Below the pieces are notes generated by a model, which made no database searches, was not told the DNA's origin, and saw only the letters and a program-made list of their open reading frames with translations. The position numbers and the translations under genes are program-made. DNA of 64,000 nt from assembly GCA_964645205.1 (NCBI GenBank), contig CAZYBO010000001.1:248001-312000 (forward strand), in the 5' to 3' direction. Of the stretch, positions 8,197 to 16,540 are shown in pieces (position 1 is the stretch's first letter; the number at the start of each line of letters is the position of its first letter). This DNA is from CAZYBO01 sp964645205 (GTDB taxonomy: Bacteria; Pseudomonadota; Alphaproteobacteria; Rickettsiales; SXRF01).

Positions 8197-9914
8197 ATAT
8201 CCGCGTACACGTGCGTTTCCGCTTTACCGCCCGGATGCGTGACCGCGCCTTTTTCGGCTGAACCCACGGTTTGTGCGTATTTCCACAGCGCGCCGGAATT
8301 ATAGTCGGTTTTGCGCGGTTGCCATGTTTTGCGTCGCGCATCGAGTTCGGCGTCGCTAAGGTCTGCGTGGATGGTGCCTTTGGTGGCGTCGATGGTAATG
8401 GAATCGCCGTCTTTCAACAAGCCGATGACGCCGCCCGCCGCCGCTTCCGGCCCCACATGGCCGATGCAGAAGCCGCGCGTGCCGCCGGAGAAGCGTCCGT
8501 CGGTGATGAGCGCGACTTTATCGCCCATGCCTTGCCCATATAATGCTGCCGTGGTGGAAAGCATTTCGCGCATGCCGGGGCCACCTTTGGGGCCTTCGTA
8601 GCGGATGACGAGCACGTCGCCCTCTTTATATTGGCGCTTATCAACGGCGGCGAAACATTCTTCTTCGGAATCGAAACAACGCGCGACGCCTTTGAACACG
8701 AGGTTTTTCATGCCTGCGACTTTGACGATGGCGCCTTCCGGTGCGAGGTTGCCCTTTAGCACGACCACGCCGCCTTCGTTGCGCAGCGGTTTGTTGTGCG
8801 GGTAGACCACGTCCTGGTTGGTGGCAAAGGTCACGCTTTTCAAATTTTCAGCGATGGTTTTGCCGGTGACAGTAAGGCAGTCGCCATGCAGGAAGCCGCC
8901 GTCGAGGAGGGTTTTCATGACCATCTGCACGCCGCCCGCTTCGTATAAGTCTTTCGCGGTGTATTTGCCGCCGGGCATTAAATCGGCGAGGTAGGGCGTG
9001 CGCTTAAAAATTTCGCCTACCGCGTGGATGTCGAAATCGATGCCTACTTCGTGCGCTATGGCGGGCAAATGCAACGCGCCGTTGGTGGAACCTCCCGTAG
9101 CTGCTACGATGGCAGCGGCGTTTTCCAGCGCCTTGCGCGTGACGATGTCGCGTGGGCGGATTTTGCTTTTAAGCAACTCCATCACCGCGCGTCCCGATTC
9201 AAATGCGAACGCATCGCGCGATTCATACGGCGCGGGCGCGCCTGCTGAGCCGGGCAGCGCGAGGCCGATAGCTTCCGACACGCAAGCCATCGTGTTGGCG
9301 GTGAACTGGCCGCCGCACGAACCGGCGGACGGGCACGCGGCCTGCTCCAGCTCGTGTAAATCCTCAGCACTCATATTGCCCGCGCTGTGCTGGCCGACAC
9401 CTTCAAACACGTCCACGACCGTGACTTGCTTGCCTTTGAAGCGTCCCGGCAAAATAGAACCGCCGTAAATAAATACGCTCGGCACGTTGAGCCGCACCAT
9501 CGCCATCATCAGGCCGGGCAAGGATTTGTCGCAACCCGCGAGGCCTACGAGCGCGTCATAAGAATGGCCGCGCATGGTGAGTTCTACGGAGTCGGCGATC
9601 ACTTCGCGCGACACCAGCGACGATTTCATGCCCTGATGCCCCATCGCGATGCCGTCGGTAACCGTGATGGTGGTGAATTCTCGCGGCGTTCCGCCCGCTG
9701 CGGCCACACCTTTTTTTACGACCTGCGCCTGGCGGCCGAGTGTGATGTTGCAGGGCGCTGCTTCATTCCACGTAGTGGCAACGCCGACCAGCGGCGCATG
9801 CACGCCCGCCTCGGTGATGCCCATCGCATATAAATAGGAACGGTGCGGCGCGCGTTCGGCGCCTTCCGTGACGTGACGGCTTGGCAGCCGCGATTTTCCA
9901 TAGGTTTTGGTCAT
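8193..9914 (-). CDS. ilvD: Dihydroxy-acid dehydratase IlvD
   Basis: Dehydrates 2,3-dihydroxy-isovalerate and its methylvalerate homologue to the 2-keto acids, the third common step of valine/isoleucine synthesis. At 573 residues it has the usual family length. The iron-sulfur cluster cysteines are in AGCDKSLPG and CPSAGSCGG, and the C-terminal signature TDGRFSGG is present. The other branched-chain genes are not in the window, so the gene stands apart from its pathway, as is common in alphaproteobacteria. It follows popZ on the minus strand by 27 bases and may be read from the same transcript. Confidence 0.97.
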   Translation of the reverse strand: MTKTYGKSRLPSRHVTEGAERAPHRSYLYAMGITEAGVHAPLVGVATTWNEAAPCNITLGRQAQVVKKGVAAAGGTPREFTTITVTDGIAMGHQGMKSSLVSREVIADSVELTMRGHSYDALVGLAGCDKSLPGLMMAMVRLNVPSVFIYGGSILPGRFKGKQVTVVDVFEGVGQHSAGNMSAEDLHELEQAACPSAGSCGGQFTANTMACVSEAIGLALPGSAGAPAPYESRDAFAFESGRAVMELLKSKIRPRDIVTRKALENAAAIVAATGGSTNGALHLPAIAHEVGIDFDIHAVGEIFKRTPYLADLMPGGKYTAKDLYEAGGVQMVMKTLLDGGFLHGDCLTVTGKTIAENLKSVTFATNQDVVYPHNKPLRNEGGVVVLKGNLAPEGAIVKVAGMKNLVFKGVARCFDSEEECFAAVDKRQYKEGDVLVIRYEGPKGGPGMREMLSTTAALYGQGMGDKVALITDGRFSGGTRGFCIGHVGPEAAAGGVIGLLKDGDSITIDATKGTIHADLSDAELDARRKTWQPRKTDYNSGALWKYAQTVGSAEKGAVTHPGGKAETHVYADI

Positions 9915-9941
9915 AGGGATATATAAATACGCGGGATAGGC

Positions 9942-10589
9942 TTACTTCGTCAAGCGGCGTACTTCGCGTTCGACGATGCGTTCGACGATGGCGGGCAGGT
10001 TATTGTCCAGCCAGTCTTTCATCATGGGGCGCAGCATGTCGGTGACCATGTCTTCCACCGTGAGGCCGGAACGGAAGGCCGGGGCGGGGGTGGTGACCAG
10101 CGGTGGCAGGGGGTCTTCCTTGTTGCGCAGGTTCTTGAACGTGTCGGCAACAGCGGCTGCGGGGGCTTCGGCCATCAGCGGTTCAGCGGGTGCAGGCGCT
10201 ACGGCGGCTGCGGGCGGTGCCACGGGTGCAGGAGTCGCTGCTACGGCGGGTTTTTCCGGCTCAGGCGGTTTCGCGGCCACGGGTTCAACAGGTTTTTCGG
10301 CTTGCTTTTCCACGGGCTTCTCCACCGTTAATGCCTGGTCAATCTGGTTTAAAATATCTGCTGAGGGCGCTTCCGGCGCGGCGGAAACGGGCGTGCCGTC
10401 TTCTTTCACGACTTCCGTAAGCTCCAGCACATCGGAGCCGCCCGGCTCATCCGGTTCACTGGGCTTGGCGGCTGCGTCTTTCGGGGCGGTATCATCCTCC
10501 GCGATGATTTTGCGGATAGATTGCAGGATTTCCTCCATGGAGAGGTCTTCCCCGCCTGCGCCCGATTTTTCTGGTGTTGCAGATGCCAC
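9942..10589 (-). CDS. popZ: Cell-pole organising protein PopZ (DUF2497)
   Basis: Polar scaffold that forms condensates and anchors the chromosomal origin via ParB in alphaproteobacteria. A conserved N-terminal helix (MEEILQSIRKIIAEDD) binds client proteins. A long linker rich in Pro, Ala and Glu spans roughly residues 35-145. The C-terminal oligomerisation helices include TVEDMVTDMLRPMMKDWLD and IVERIVEREVRRL. It starts with GTG at 10589; no alternative upstream start stays in frame. At 215 residues it is close to the Caulobacter protein. In many alphaproteobacteria popZ lies between tolC and valS; here it follows a pcm-like gene and ileS. Confidence 0.93.
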   Translation of the reverse strand: MASATPEKSGAGGEDLSMEEILQSIRKIIAEDDTAPKDAAAKPSEPDEPGGSDVLELTEVVKEDGTPVSAAPEAPSADILNQIDQALTVEKPVEKQAEKPVEPVAAKPPEPEKPAVAATPAPVAPPAAAVAPAPAEPLMAEAPAAAVADTFKNLRNKEDPLPPLVTTPAPAFRSGLTVEDMVTDMLRPMMKDWLDNNLPAIVERIVEREVRRLTK

Positions 10590-10702
10590 CGTAACGTACC
10601 CACTACATGTTGTATGGTTTATTGGCGGTAGAATAATGATGTTGTATTAAAAAACAACGATTAAAAACAGAACAGCCCGTTTTTTTCCACAGCATGTAGC
10701 GA

Positions 10703-11371
10703 TCAGAAAACAAAACCCTGCGCATGTTCAAAACCGGGCAGCAGCGGCGTGGCGTCGTCATACATCTCGCGGTAGTGCAGTTGCGTGGCGATGCGGCGGA
10801 TGACGATACCCTTGCCCAGCCCGCCGCTGATGCCGGGGCGCTTGCTGACGCGGCGCACGGCGACGAGGCGACCGTTGAGCGAAAGTTGCGTGGCGAGCGC
10901 GTCGGGAATGTAATCCACCGCACCGGAAATCACGATGGCGTCATAAGGTGCCGACAGCGCGTACCCCTCGGTGAGGGAATGGACGTACTGGAAATTGACG
11001 TCGCTGATACCCAGCCCGTCGAGATTCGTCTGCGACTGGCTGATAAGTGTGGGGTCGATGTCGGTGGCAACCACATGGCCTGCGAGCTTGGCGAGAATGG
11101 CGGTGGTGTAGCCGGTTAAGCAGCCGATATTGAGCACGCGGCAGTGCGGGGTGATTTCTGCAAGTTGCAGCAATCGCGCGAAGGTAAGCGGCGAAATCAG
11201 GAAACGCCCGTTGCCGATATGCATGTCGTCGTCCACATACGCCGCGCCTTGCAGGTTCGGCGGCAGGAACGTCTCGCGCGGCACTTCGTTCAGCGCTTGC
11301 AGGATGCGCGTGTCGAGCACCTCGTTGGTGATAAGCTGGCCTAAGATCATATTATGTGATTTCGCGGACAT
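10703..11371 (-). CDS. Protein-L-isoaspartate O-methyltransferase-like protein
   Basis: SAM-dependent methyltransferase of the Pcm family, 222 residues. Rossmann motif I reads VLNIGCLTGYTTAILA and motif II ends in ATDID. The N-terminal 'R--FLPP' segment of isoaspartyl methyltransferases is present. Glycine in motif I reads GCLTG rather than the usual GTGSGY, a feature of the alphaproteobacterial copy that normally sits upstream of tolC, and repair activity is uncertain. A strong ribosome-binding site (AAGGAG) precedes the ATG at 11371. It starts 9 bases after the ileS stop, so it is coupled to ileS. tolC, the usual next gene, is absent. Confidence 0.87.
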   Translation of the reverse strand: MSAKSHNMILGQLITNEVLDTRILQALNEVPRETFLPPNLQGAAYVDDDMHIGNGRFLISPLTFARLLQLAEITPHCRVLNIGCLTGYTTAILAKLAGHVVATDIDPTLISQSQTNLDGLGISDVNFQYVHSLTEGYALSAPYDAIVISGAVDYIPDALATQLSLNGRLVAVRRVSKRPGISGGLGKGIVIRRIATQLHYREMYDDATPLLPGFEHAQGFVF

Positions 11372-11380
11372 ACAAACTCC

Positions 11381-14300
11381 TTAGGCGCATTTGGATAGGG
11401 AGATAACCACTTTATGCTCATCCAGCGAATTTTCAAACACGAAATCCGCCTTATCGGGCGCCGCCAGCGACATGGCACGCGCCAGCGTCTGCTCAGTAAT
11501 GAACAGGCTATGCGTATTCGCCGCCCTGCCGATAGCGTCGGGCGCCTGCACGCTGAGCTGGATGTGGTCGGACACATGCAGCCCTGCGTCTTTGCGCGCC
11601 TGCTGCACCATGCGCACGAGATCGCGCGCAATGCCCTCGGCTTCGAGCTCGGGGGTGATGGTCGTGTCGAGGATGACGAGGGCGTCATTGGTGGAAAGGG
11701 CTTGCGCGCGGTCCTTGTATTCGGGTTTGGGTTCGAGCTGGAGGGTGTATTCCTCCGGTAATAATTTCTCGCCACAGATTTCCACGGTGCCGTCGATTTG
11801 TTTCCATTCGCCTTTTTTCGAGGCGGGGATGATTTGTTTCATTTTATCGGGCAGGCGTTTGCCGAGGATTTGACTATTAAGGGAAAGCTTATGTTCAGCG
11901 TATTGAGCTATTCTATCATTCAATTGAATGTTTTTTACATTTATTTCGTCACGTATAATTGCTTTTAATTCGTCATTCTTCCATATGTTTTCTGCAGATG
12001 CAGATACAATGGTGATTTCTTTTAAAGGCTGACGAACTCGGATATTTTTTGCATTTCGAACGGATAATGCTGCATTACATACCTTACGAACTTTATCTAT
12101 AAGTATTAAATCTGCAAAGTCATGCGAATAGTCAGCTACATTTGGAAAGTCTGTCAAATGTACGCTCTGTTCTTTCGTTAGCCCTTTATAAATTTCTTCG
12201 CAAGTCAGAGGTAATAGTGGAGCGCTTGCCTGACACATCGTAGTGAGTACTGTATACAATGTGTCGTAAGCAGCTTGTTTGTCTGCGTCTTTATCTGCTT
12301 TCCAGAAACGTTCTTTGCTGCGTCGAATGTACCAATTATTGAGGGCTTCAAAAAACCACATTACCCCTTCACATGCAGAAGGTGTATCATACTCGTTCAA
12401 GGCATCTTTAATCATTACAACTGCAAGTTGACATCTTGCCAAAATATAGCGGTCCATCAAGTCTTGCGAGTCGATAGCGTATTTCGCTTTGATGCCATCC
12501 GCATTCGCATACAAGCAGAAGAAATTATACGCGTTCCAGATCGGTTTGATGGCAAGCCGCACGACGTCGCGGATGAATTTGCCTTCGGGGTCTACGGCCA
12601 AGTCCATGCCGCGCATGACGGGGCTTGCGATCATGAGCCAGCGCAGCGCGTCGGCGCCGAACTTGTCCATGACTTCCATCGGATCTTTGTAGTTTTTGAG
12701 GCGTTTGGAATATTTCAGCCCGGTTTCGGAATCGAGCACGACGCCGTGGCAGATGCAGTTTTTAAACGGCGCTTTGTCGAACAACGCGGTGGACAGCATG
12801 ATGAGCGTGTTGAACCACCCGCGCGTTTGGCCGACATATTCGGTGATGAAATCGGCGGGGAAATGCGACTCGAACCACTCCTTGTTCTCGAACGGGTAAT
12901 GCACCTGCGCGAACGGCATGGAGCCGGATTCAAACCAGCAATCGAACACGTCTTCCACGCGCGTGTAGGTTTCGCCGTCGATGGAAAAGGTAATGTCGTC
13001 GATATACGGGCGGTGCAGGTCGGTGACTTTCTTGCCGCTGATCGCTTCGATTTCGGCGATGGAACCCAACACTTTTATCTTGCCGGATTTGCTGCGCCAC
13101 ACCGGAATCGGCGTGCCCCAGAAACGGTTGCGCGAGATCGACCAGTCGGGCGCGGTGGCGAGCATGTGCCCCATCTGCCCGTCGCGGATGTGCTCGGGAA
13201 TCCAGTTGATGGTTTTGTTCACTTCCACCGCGCGGTCGCGGAATTTGGTGACTTCGACATACCACGATGGCATGGCGCGGTAGATCAGCGGTTGGTCGGT
13301 GCGCCAGCAATGCGGGTAGTTGTGTTTGATCTGCTCTTGCTTGATGAGCTGGCCGGTGGATTTGAGGTAGTCGATGATGCGGTCGTTGGCGAGGCCAAAC
13401 TTGCTGCCGCCGGGTTCGGTGATGACGTTGAGGCCTTTGAGAGACAACATATTGTCATGCCGGCGCAGGCCGGCATCCACGTGGACCCCGGCCTGCGCCG
13501 GGGTGACAGGATAAGGAATGTCAAAAATCTCGTCGGTAAATTTTCCCTGGCCATCAACCGGCACGACAAGCTCAATCCCATTCGCTTCCGCGACACGTTG
13601 ATCGTCCTCGCCGAAACCGGGAGCGATGTGGACGATACCGGTGCCGTCGGAGTCGGTGACGAAGCTGGAACCGTCGATGATGCGGAAGGCTCCCTTCTTG
13701 TCATTCTGAACCGCAGGTGAAGAATCTTTCTTTGCCAAAGCGAGATCCTTCGCTTCGCTCAGGATGACAGGGTTGGCGCGGTCGGCGAAGTAGGGGAAGA
13801 GGGGGGTATAAGTTAGGCCGATAAGATCGACACCATTAATTGCGTTGTACTCAAGAGCTAGTATCGCAGATGCCGGCCCATCAAAACCGAACTCCTTATG
13901 AAATTTAGACACAGCGGATTTAGCAAAAATGTAACATGCTTTATCTTTAAGAACGCATGCATACTCAATTTTATTATTCACCGCTAACGCCAGATTGCTC
14001 GGCAGCGTCCAAGGCGTCGTCGTCCACGCCAGCACATAATATTTATCGGCTTTTGGCGCGCTCTTCGGTGCATCCTTCAACTCAAACGCCACCGTAATCG
14101 CCTTATCCTCGCGCTCGCGGTAGCTGTTATCCAGCTTGGTCTCGAAATTCGACAGCGGGGTTTCGGCGGCCCAGCTGTAGGGCATCACGCGGTAGGCTTC
14201 GTAGACCAGGCCTTTATCGTAGAGCTGCTTGAACGCCCAGAGGACGGATTCCATGAAGTTGGTGTCCATGGTTTTGTAGTCGTTTTTGAAATCGACCCAG

Positions 14301-14725
14301 CGGGCTTGTCTTGTGACGTAATCTTCCCACTCTTTCGTGTATTTCATCACGCTGGTGCGGCAATGCTCGTTGAATTTGCCGATGCCGAAATTGGTGATGG
14401 CGGCGCGCCCCGAGATGCCGAGTTCTTTTTCGCTGCCCATTTCGGCGGGCAGGCCGTGGCAATCCCATCCGAAGCGGCGCTCCACGCGCTTGCCCCTCAT
14501 GGTTTCGTAGCGGGCGAATACGTCTTTGACATAGCCCGTGAGGAGGTGGCCGTAATGCGGCAGGCCGTTGGCGAACGGGGGGCCGTCGTAGAAAATGAAT
14601 TCGTTATTCGCGGCGCGCGCGTCTACCGATTTTTGGAACAAATTCTCTTTTTCCCAGAAGGCGAGGACTTTTTCCTCGATGGCGGGAAATTCGGGGTTGG
14701 GGTTGACGTCCGGGTAATGCGACAT
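11381..14725 (-). CDS. ileS: Isoleucyl-tRNA synthetase (type II), with two repeat insertions
   Basis: Charges tRNA-Ile; 1114 residues, longer than the roughly 1030-1060 typical of type II enzymes. The HIGH motif is HYGH (GLPHYGH). The editing domain core GTGIVHIAPGFGEDD is present. The KMSKS equivalent is KYSKR (residues 671-675), in the type II context 'SKRLKNY'. Two palindromic repeats are translated in frame in the editing domain: residues 320-342 (VILSEAKDL...) and 407-424 (PAQAGVHVDAGLRRHD). Parts of the gene, about 11.87-12.48 kb and 13.82-13.98 kb, are visibly AT-richer than the rest. A long antisense frame across this gene is a shadow. It heads an ileS-pcm-popZ-ilvD transcript. Confidence 0.97.
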   Translation of the reverse strand: MSHYPDVNPNPEFPAIEEKVLAFWEKENLFQKSVDARAANNEFIFYDGPPFANGLPHYGHLLTGYVKDVFARYETMRGKRVERRFGWDCHGLPAEMGSEKELGISGRAAITNFGIGKFNEHCRTSVMKYTKEWEDYVTRQARWVDFKNDYKTMDTNFMESVLWAFKQLYDKGLVYEAYRVMPYSWAAETPLSNFETKLDNSYREREDKAITVAFELKDAPKSAPKADKYYVLAWTTTPWTLPSNLALAVNNKIEYACVLKDKACYIFAKSAVSKFHKEFGFDGPASAILALEYNAINGVDLIGLTYTPLFPYFADRANPVILSEAKDLALAKKDSSPAVQNDKKGAFRIIDGSSFVTDSDGTGIVHIAPGFGEDDQRVAEANGIELVVPVDGQGKFTDEIFDIPYPVTPAQAGVHVDAGLRRHDNMLSLKGLNVITEPGGSKFGLANDRIIDYLKSTGQLIKQEQIKHNYPHCWRTDQPLIYRAMPSWYVEVTKFRDRAVEVNKTINWIPEHIRDGQMGHMLATAPDWSISRNRFWGTPIPVWRSKSGKIKVLGSIAEIEAISGKKVTDLHRPYIDDITFSIDGETYTRVEDVFDCWFESGSMPFAQVHYPFENKEWFESHFPADFITEYVGQTRGWFNTLIMLSTALFDKAPFKNCICHGVVLDSETGLKYSKRLKNYKDPMEVMDKFGADALRWLMIASPVMRGMDLAVDPEGKFIRDVVRLAIKPIWNAYNFFCLYANADGIKAKYAIDSQDLMDRYILARCQLAVVMIKDALNEYDTPSACEGVMWFFEALNNWYIRRSKERFWKADKDADKQAAYDTLYTVLTTMCQASAPLLPLTCEEIYKGLTKEQSVHLTDFPNVADYSHDFADLILIDKVRKVCNAALSVRNAKNIRVRQPLKEITIVSASAENIWKNDELKAIIRDEINVKNIQLNDRIAQYAEHKLSLNSQILGKRLPDKMKQIIPASKKGEWKQIDGTVEICGEKLLPEEYTLQLEPKPEYKDRAQALSTNDALVILDTTITPELEAEGIARDLVRMVQQARKDAGLHVSDHIQLSVQAPDAIGRAANTHSLFITEQTLARAMSLAAPDKADFVFENSLDEHKVVISLSKCA
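13454..13507. repeat. 54-bp palindromic repeat within ileS, family 'PAQAGVH'
   Basis: The element starts GTCATGCCGGCGCAGG and ends CCTGCGCCGGGGTGAC, an imperfect inverted repeat exactly 18 codons long. Either strand encodes a similar peptide (AQAGVHVD-GLRR), as expected for a palindrome. This is recognisable as a widespread proteobacterial intergenic repeat; here it lies in frame in the IleRS editing domain, after the GEDD loop. Confidence 0.9.
13700..13768. repeat. 69-bp repeat within ileS, family 'VILSEAKDL'
   Basis: Runs from GTCATTCTGAA to TCGCTCAGGATGAC, with imperfect inverted ends, and is exactly 23 codons long. On the ileS strand it encodes residues 320-342. The same ends occur in the intergenic copy at 20443-20510 and the short copy at 22620-22646. 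It is inserted between the 'PYFADRANP' and 'AFRIIDGSSF' parts of the editing domain. Confidence 0.9.
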
Positions 14726-14780
14726 GGGTGGCAGCTTCTTAATTAACTATTAATGGTTATCCTGTAACAATTCTTTACCA

Positions 14781-14809
14781 ATTATAGGGTTACGAGCCTG
14801 CCTTTCTAA
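14781..14809 (-). promoter_or_regulatory. Candidate sigma-70-type promoter of ileS
   Basis: On the minus strand a perfect TATAAT (14781-14786) is preceded at 17 bases by TTAGAA (14804-14809). It lies about 55 bases upstream of the ileS ATG, in an AT-rich gap between divergent ileS and the PAS gene. This is a consensus match only. Confidence 0.5.
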
Positions 14810-14862
14810 CGTCTTTGAGGGCAGGTTGCAAGAACCAACACACTTTCAGGATGCCCGCCACC

Positions 14863-15297
14863 ATGGATGAAAAACGCATTACACAACGCCTGCTGAACTA
14901 CTGGAAAACCACCGCCAAGGGCACTAAATACCCCGACATAAAGCGCCTGAACACCGCAGTTATCGAGGATATATGGCCATTCTGCTTCCGAGTGGCGATT
15001 ATTCCGGGGACGATGCCCACCTACCGCTACGAGTATATGGGGCAGGAAATTATCGAGCTTTACGGGCGCGATCTCACTAATCAGGTCGTCGATTCACGCA
15101 TGGCTGCCTTCCCGGGCGCGGTTTTACACGAAAAACTGGATAATGTGGTGGCTACCGGCGAGCCGCTTTCGGATGACAATCATATGGTGGGGCTGACCGG
15201 CAAACTTATCAAATATCGCGCCTGCATGCTGCCGTTCGGCAACGAGCAGTCCGGTGTCACGCATATCGTGACCGGGCTTAGCTGCCGGTTCTTTTAG
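14863..15297 (+). CDS. PAS-domain protein (PAS_5 / DUF1488-neighbour type)
   Basis: Soluble single-domain protein of about 144 residues resembling the alphaproteobacterial PAS_5 family, whose ligand and partner are unknown. The region 'W---AKGTKYPD---' and later 'YEYMGQEIIELYGRDLT' match the PAS_5 pattern, and no output domain is attached. The start is taken at ATG 14863 (MDEKRIT), with AGGA about 11 bases upstream. In-frame alternatives are ATG 14851 and TTG 14815. It is divergent from ileS and is probably monocistronic. The assignment to a subfamily is from memory of its pattern and is less certain than the PAS call. Confidence 0.75.
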   Translation: MDEKRITQRLLNYWKTTAKGTKYPDIKRLNTAVIEDIWPFCFRVAIIPGTMPTYRYEYMGQEIIELYGRDLTNQVVDSRMAAFPGAVLHEKLDNVVATGEPLSDDNHMVGLTGKLIKYRACMLPFGNEQSGVTHIVTGLSCRFF

Positions 15298-15379
15298 GCA
15301 ATGCCCAACGCAAGGTTGACAGGGCTTTTGCAATGATGGATAAGCGAAGTATTGCAACCTGTAGTATCGATTGATCCCC

Positions 15380-16540
15380 ATGCATAAAGAGACCATTCTG
15401 ACCACGCTCGGATGTTACCCGGAAGAGCATCGCGGCGCGGTGAACCTTCCCGCATACCGCGCATCCACCATTTTGTTCCCGAATCTGGCCGCATTTGAAT
15501 CCGCAGAGCGCGGCGACCATCCGCACGCAACCTATGGCCGCTACGGTACGCGCTCCACCGAAGAGTTGGAAAGCGCCATCGCCACGCTGGAGGGCGCCGA
15601 TCATGCGATCGTAACCTCGTCCGGGCTGGCTGCGATCGTCACGGCGCTTATGGCGTTCCTCAAAAGCGGCGACCATCTGCTGATGGTCGACAGCGTTTAT
15701 GGCCCTTCACGCCGCATGTGCGATAATGTGCTCAAGCGCATGGGTGTGGAAGTCACCTATTACGATCCGCTGATCGGCGCAGGCATCGCTGCGCTTATCA
15801 AAGACAATACCCGCGTCGTGTACGTAGAAAGCCCCGGTTCGCTGACGTTCGAAGTGCAGGATATTCCCGCTATAGCCAAAGCCGCGCATGCAAAAGGCAT
15901 CGTCGTGATCGGCGACATGACGTGGGGTACGCCGCTCTATTGCGATGCGTTCGCGCTCGGCGTCGATGTATCGATTCATTCCGCCACCAAATATATTTCC
16001 GGCCACTCCGATCTGGTGATGGGTTCGCTCGCCTGCAAAAAAGAGCATTACCGCCCGCTGCTGCTGACCTATCGCAGCCTAGGCGCGTGTCCGAGCGGAG
16101 ACAATTGCTACCTCGCGTTTCGTGGTTTGCGCACCATGGCTGTGCGCGTGAAGCAGCAATATGAACACGCCATGCTGGTAGCGAAATGGCTGAAAGCCCG
16201 CCCGGAAGTGGAAGAAGTGCTGTACCCCGCGCTGCCCGGCGCCCCCGGTCACGATTTGTGGAAACGCGATTTCACCGGCGCATGCAGCCTGTTCTCCTTC
16301 GCGCTGAAACCGGTCGCGCACGAAAAACTCGCCGCGATGATCGACGGCATGGAGCTATTCGGCATCGGCTATAGCTGGGGTGGTTTTGAGAGCCTGCTTA
16401 TCACCTTCAACACCGAGAAATCCCGTACCGCCCGCCCGTGGCAGTATAAGGGGCAGGGCATCCGGTTGCATATCGGCCTCGAACATCCCGACGACCTGAT
16501 CGCCGATCTGGAAGCTGGGTTCAAACGGCTGGGGACGTGA
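15380..16540 (+). CDS. metC: Cystathionine beta-lyase family PLP enzyme
   Basis: Fold-type I PLP enzyme of the Cys/Met metabolism family; most like alphaproteobacterial cystathionine beta-lyase, which converts cystathionine to homocysteine. Seen are YGRYGTRSTEELE, the PLP-ring-stacking region SSGLAAI, and the Schiff-base lysine in SIHSATKYISGHSD. The C-terminal signature (GYSWGGFESLL) favours beta-lyase over gamma-synthase. The ATG at 15380 is preferred over the in-frame TTG at 15371. Its stop overlaps the GTG of the next gene. Substrate assignment within this family is never certain from sequence alone. Confidence 0.88.
   Translation: MHKETILTTLGCYPEEHRGAVNLPAYRASTILFPNLAAFESAERGDHPHATYGRYGTRSTEELESAIATLEGADHAIVTSSGLAAIVTALMAFLKSGDHLLMVDSVYGPSRRMCDNVLKRMGVEVTYYDPLIGAGIAALIKDNTRVVYVESPGSLTFEVQDIPAIAKAAHAKGIVVIGDMTWGTPLYCDAFALGVDVSIHSATKYISGHSDLVMGSLACKKEHYRPLLLTYRSLGACPSGDNCYLAFRGLRTMAVRVKQQYEHAMLVAKWLKARPEVEEVLYPALPGAPGHDLWKRDFTGACSLFSFALKPVAHEKLAAMIDGMELFGIGYSWGGFESLLITFNTEKSRTARPWQYKGQGIRLHIGLEHPDDLIADLEAGFKRLGT

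Noticed and set aside
10592..10702. Inverted CTACATG/CATGTAG pair and a GTTGT/ACAAC hairpin in the popZ upstream gap
   Set aside because: Arms are only 5-7 bases with long or AT-rich loops; this is expected by chance in such a stretch.
12275..13720. A 481-codon frame on the plus strand across ileS
   Set aside because: Antisense shadow of ileS in a GC-rich region. It has no protein-like motif, and part of it is the complement of the palindromic repeats, which code on both strands.
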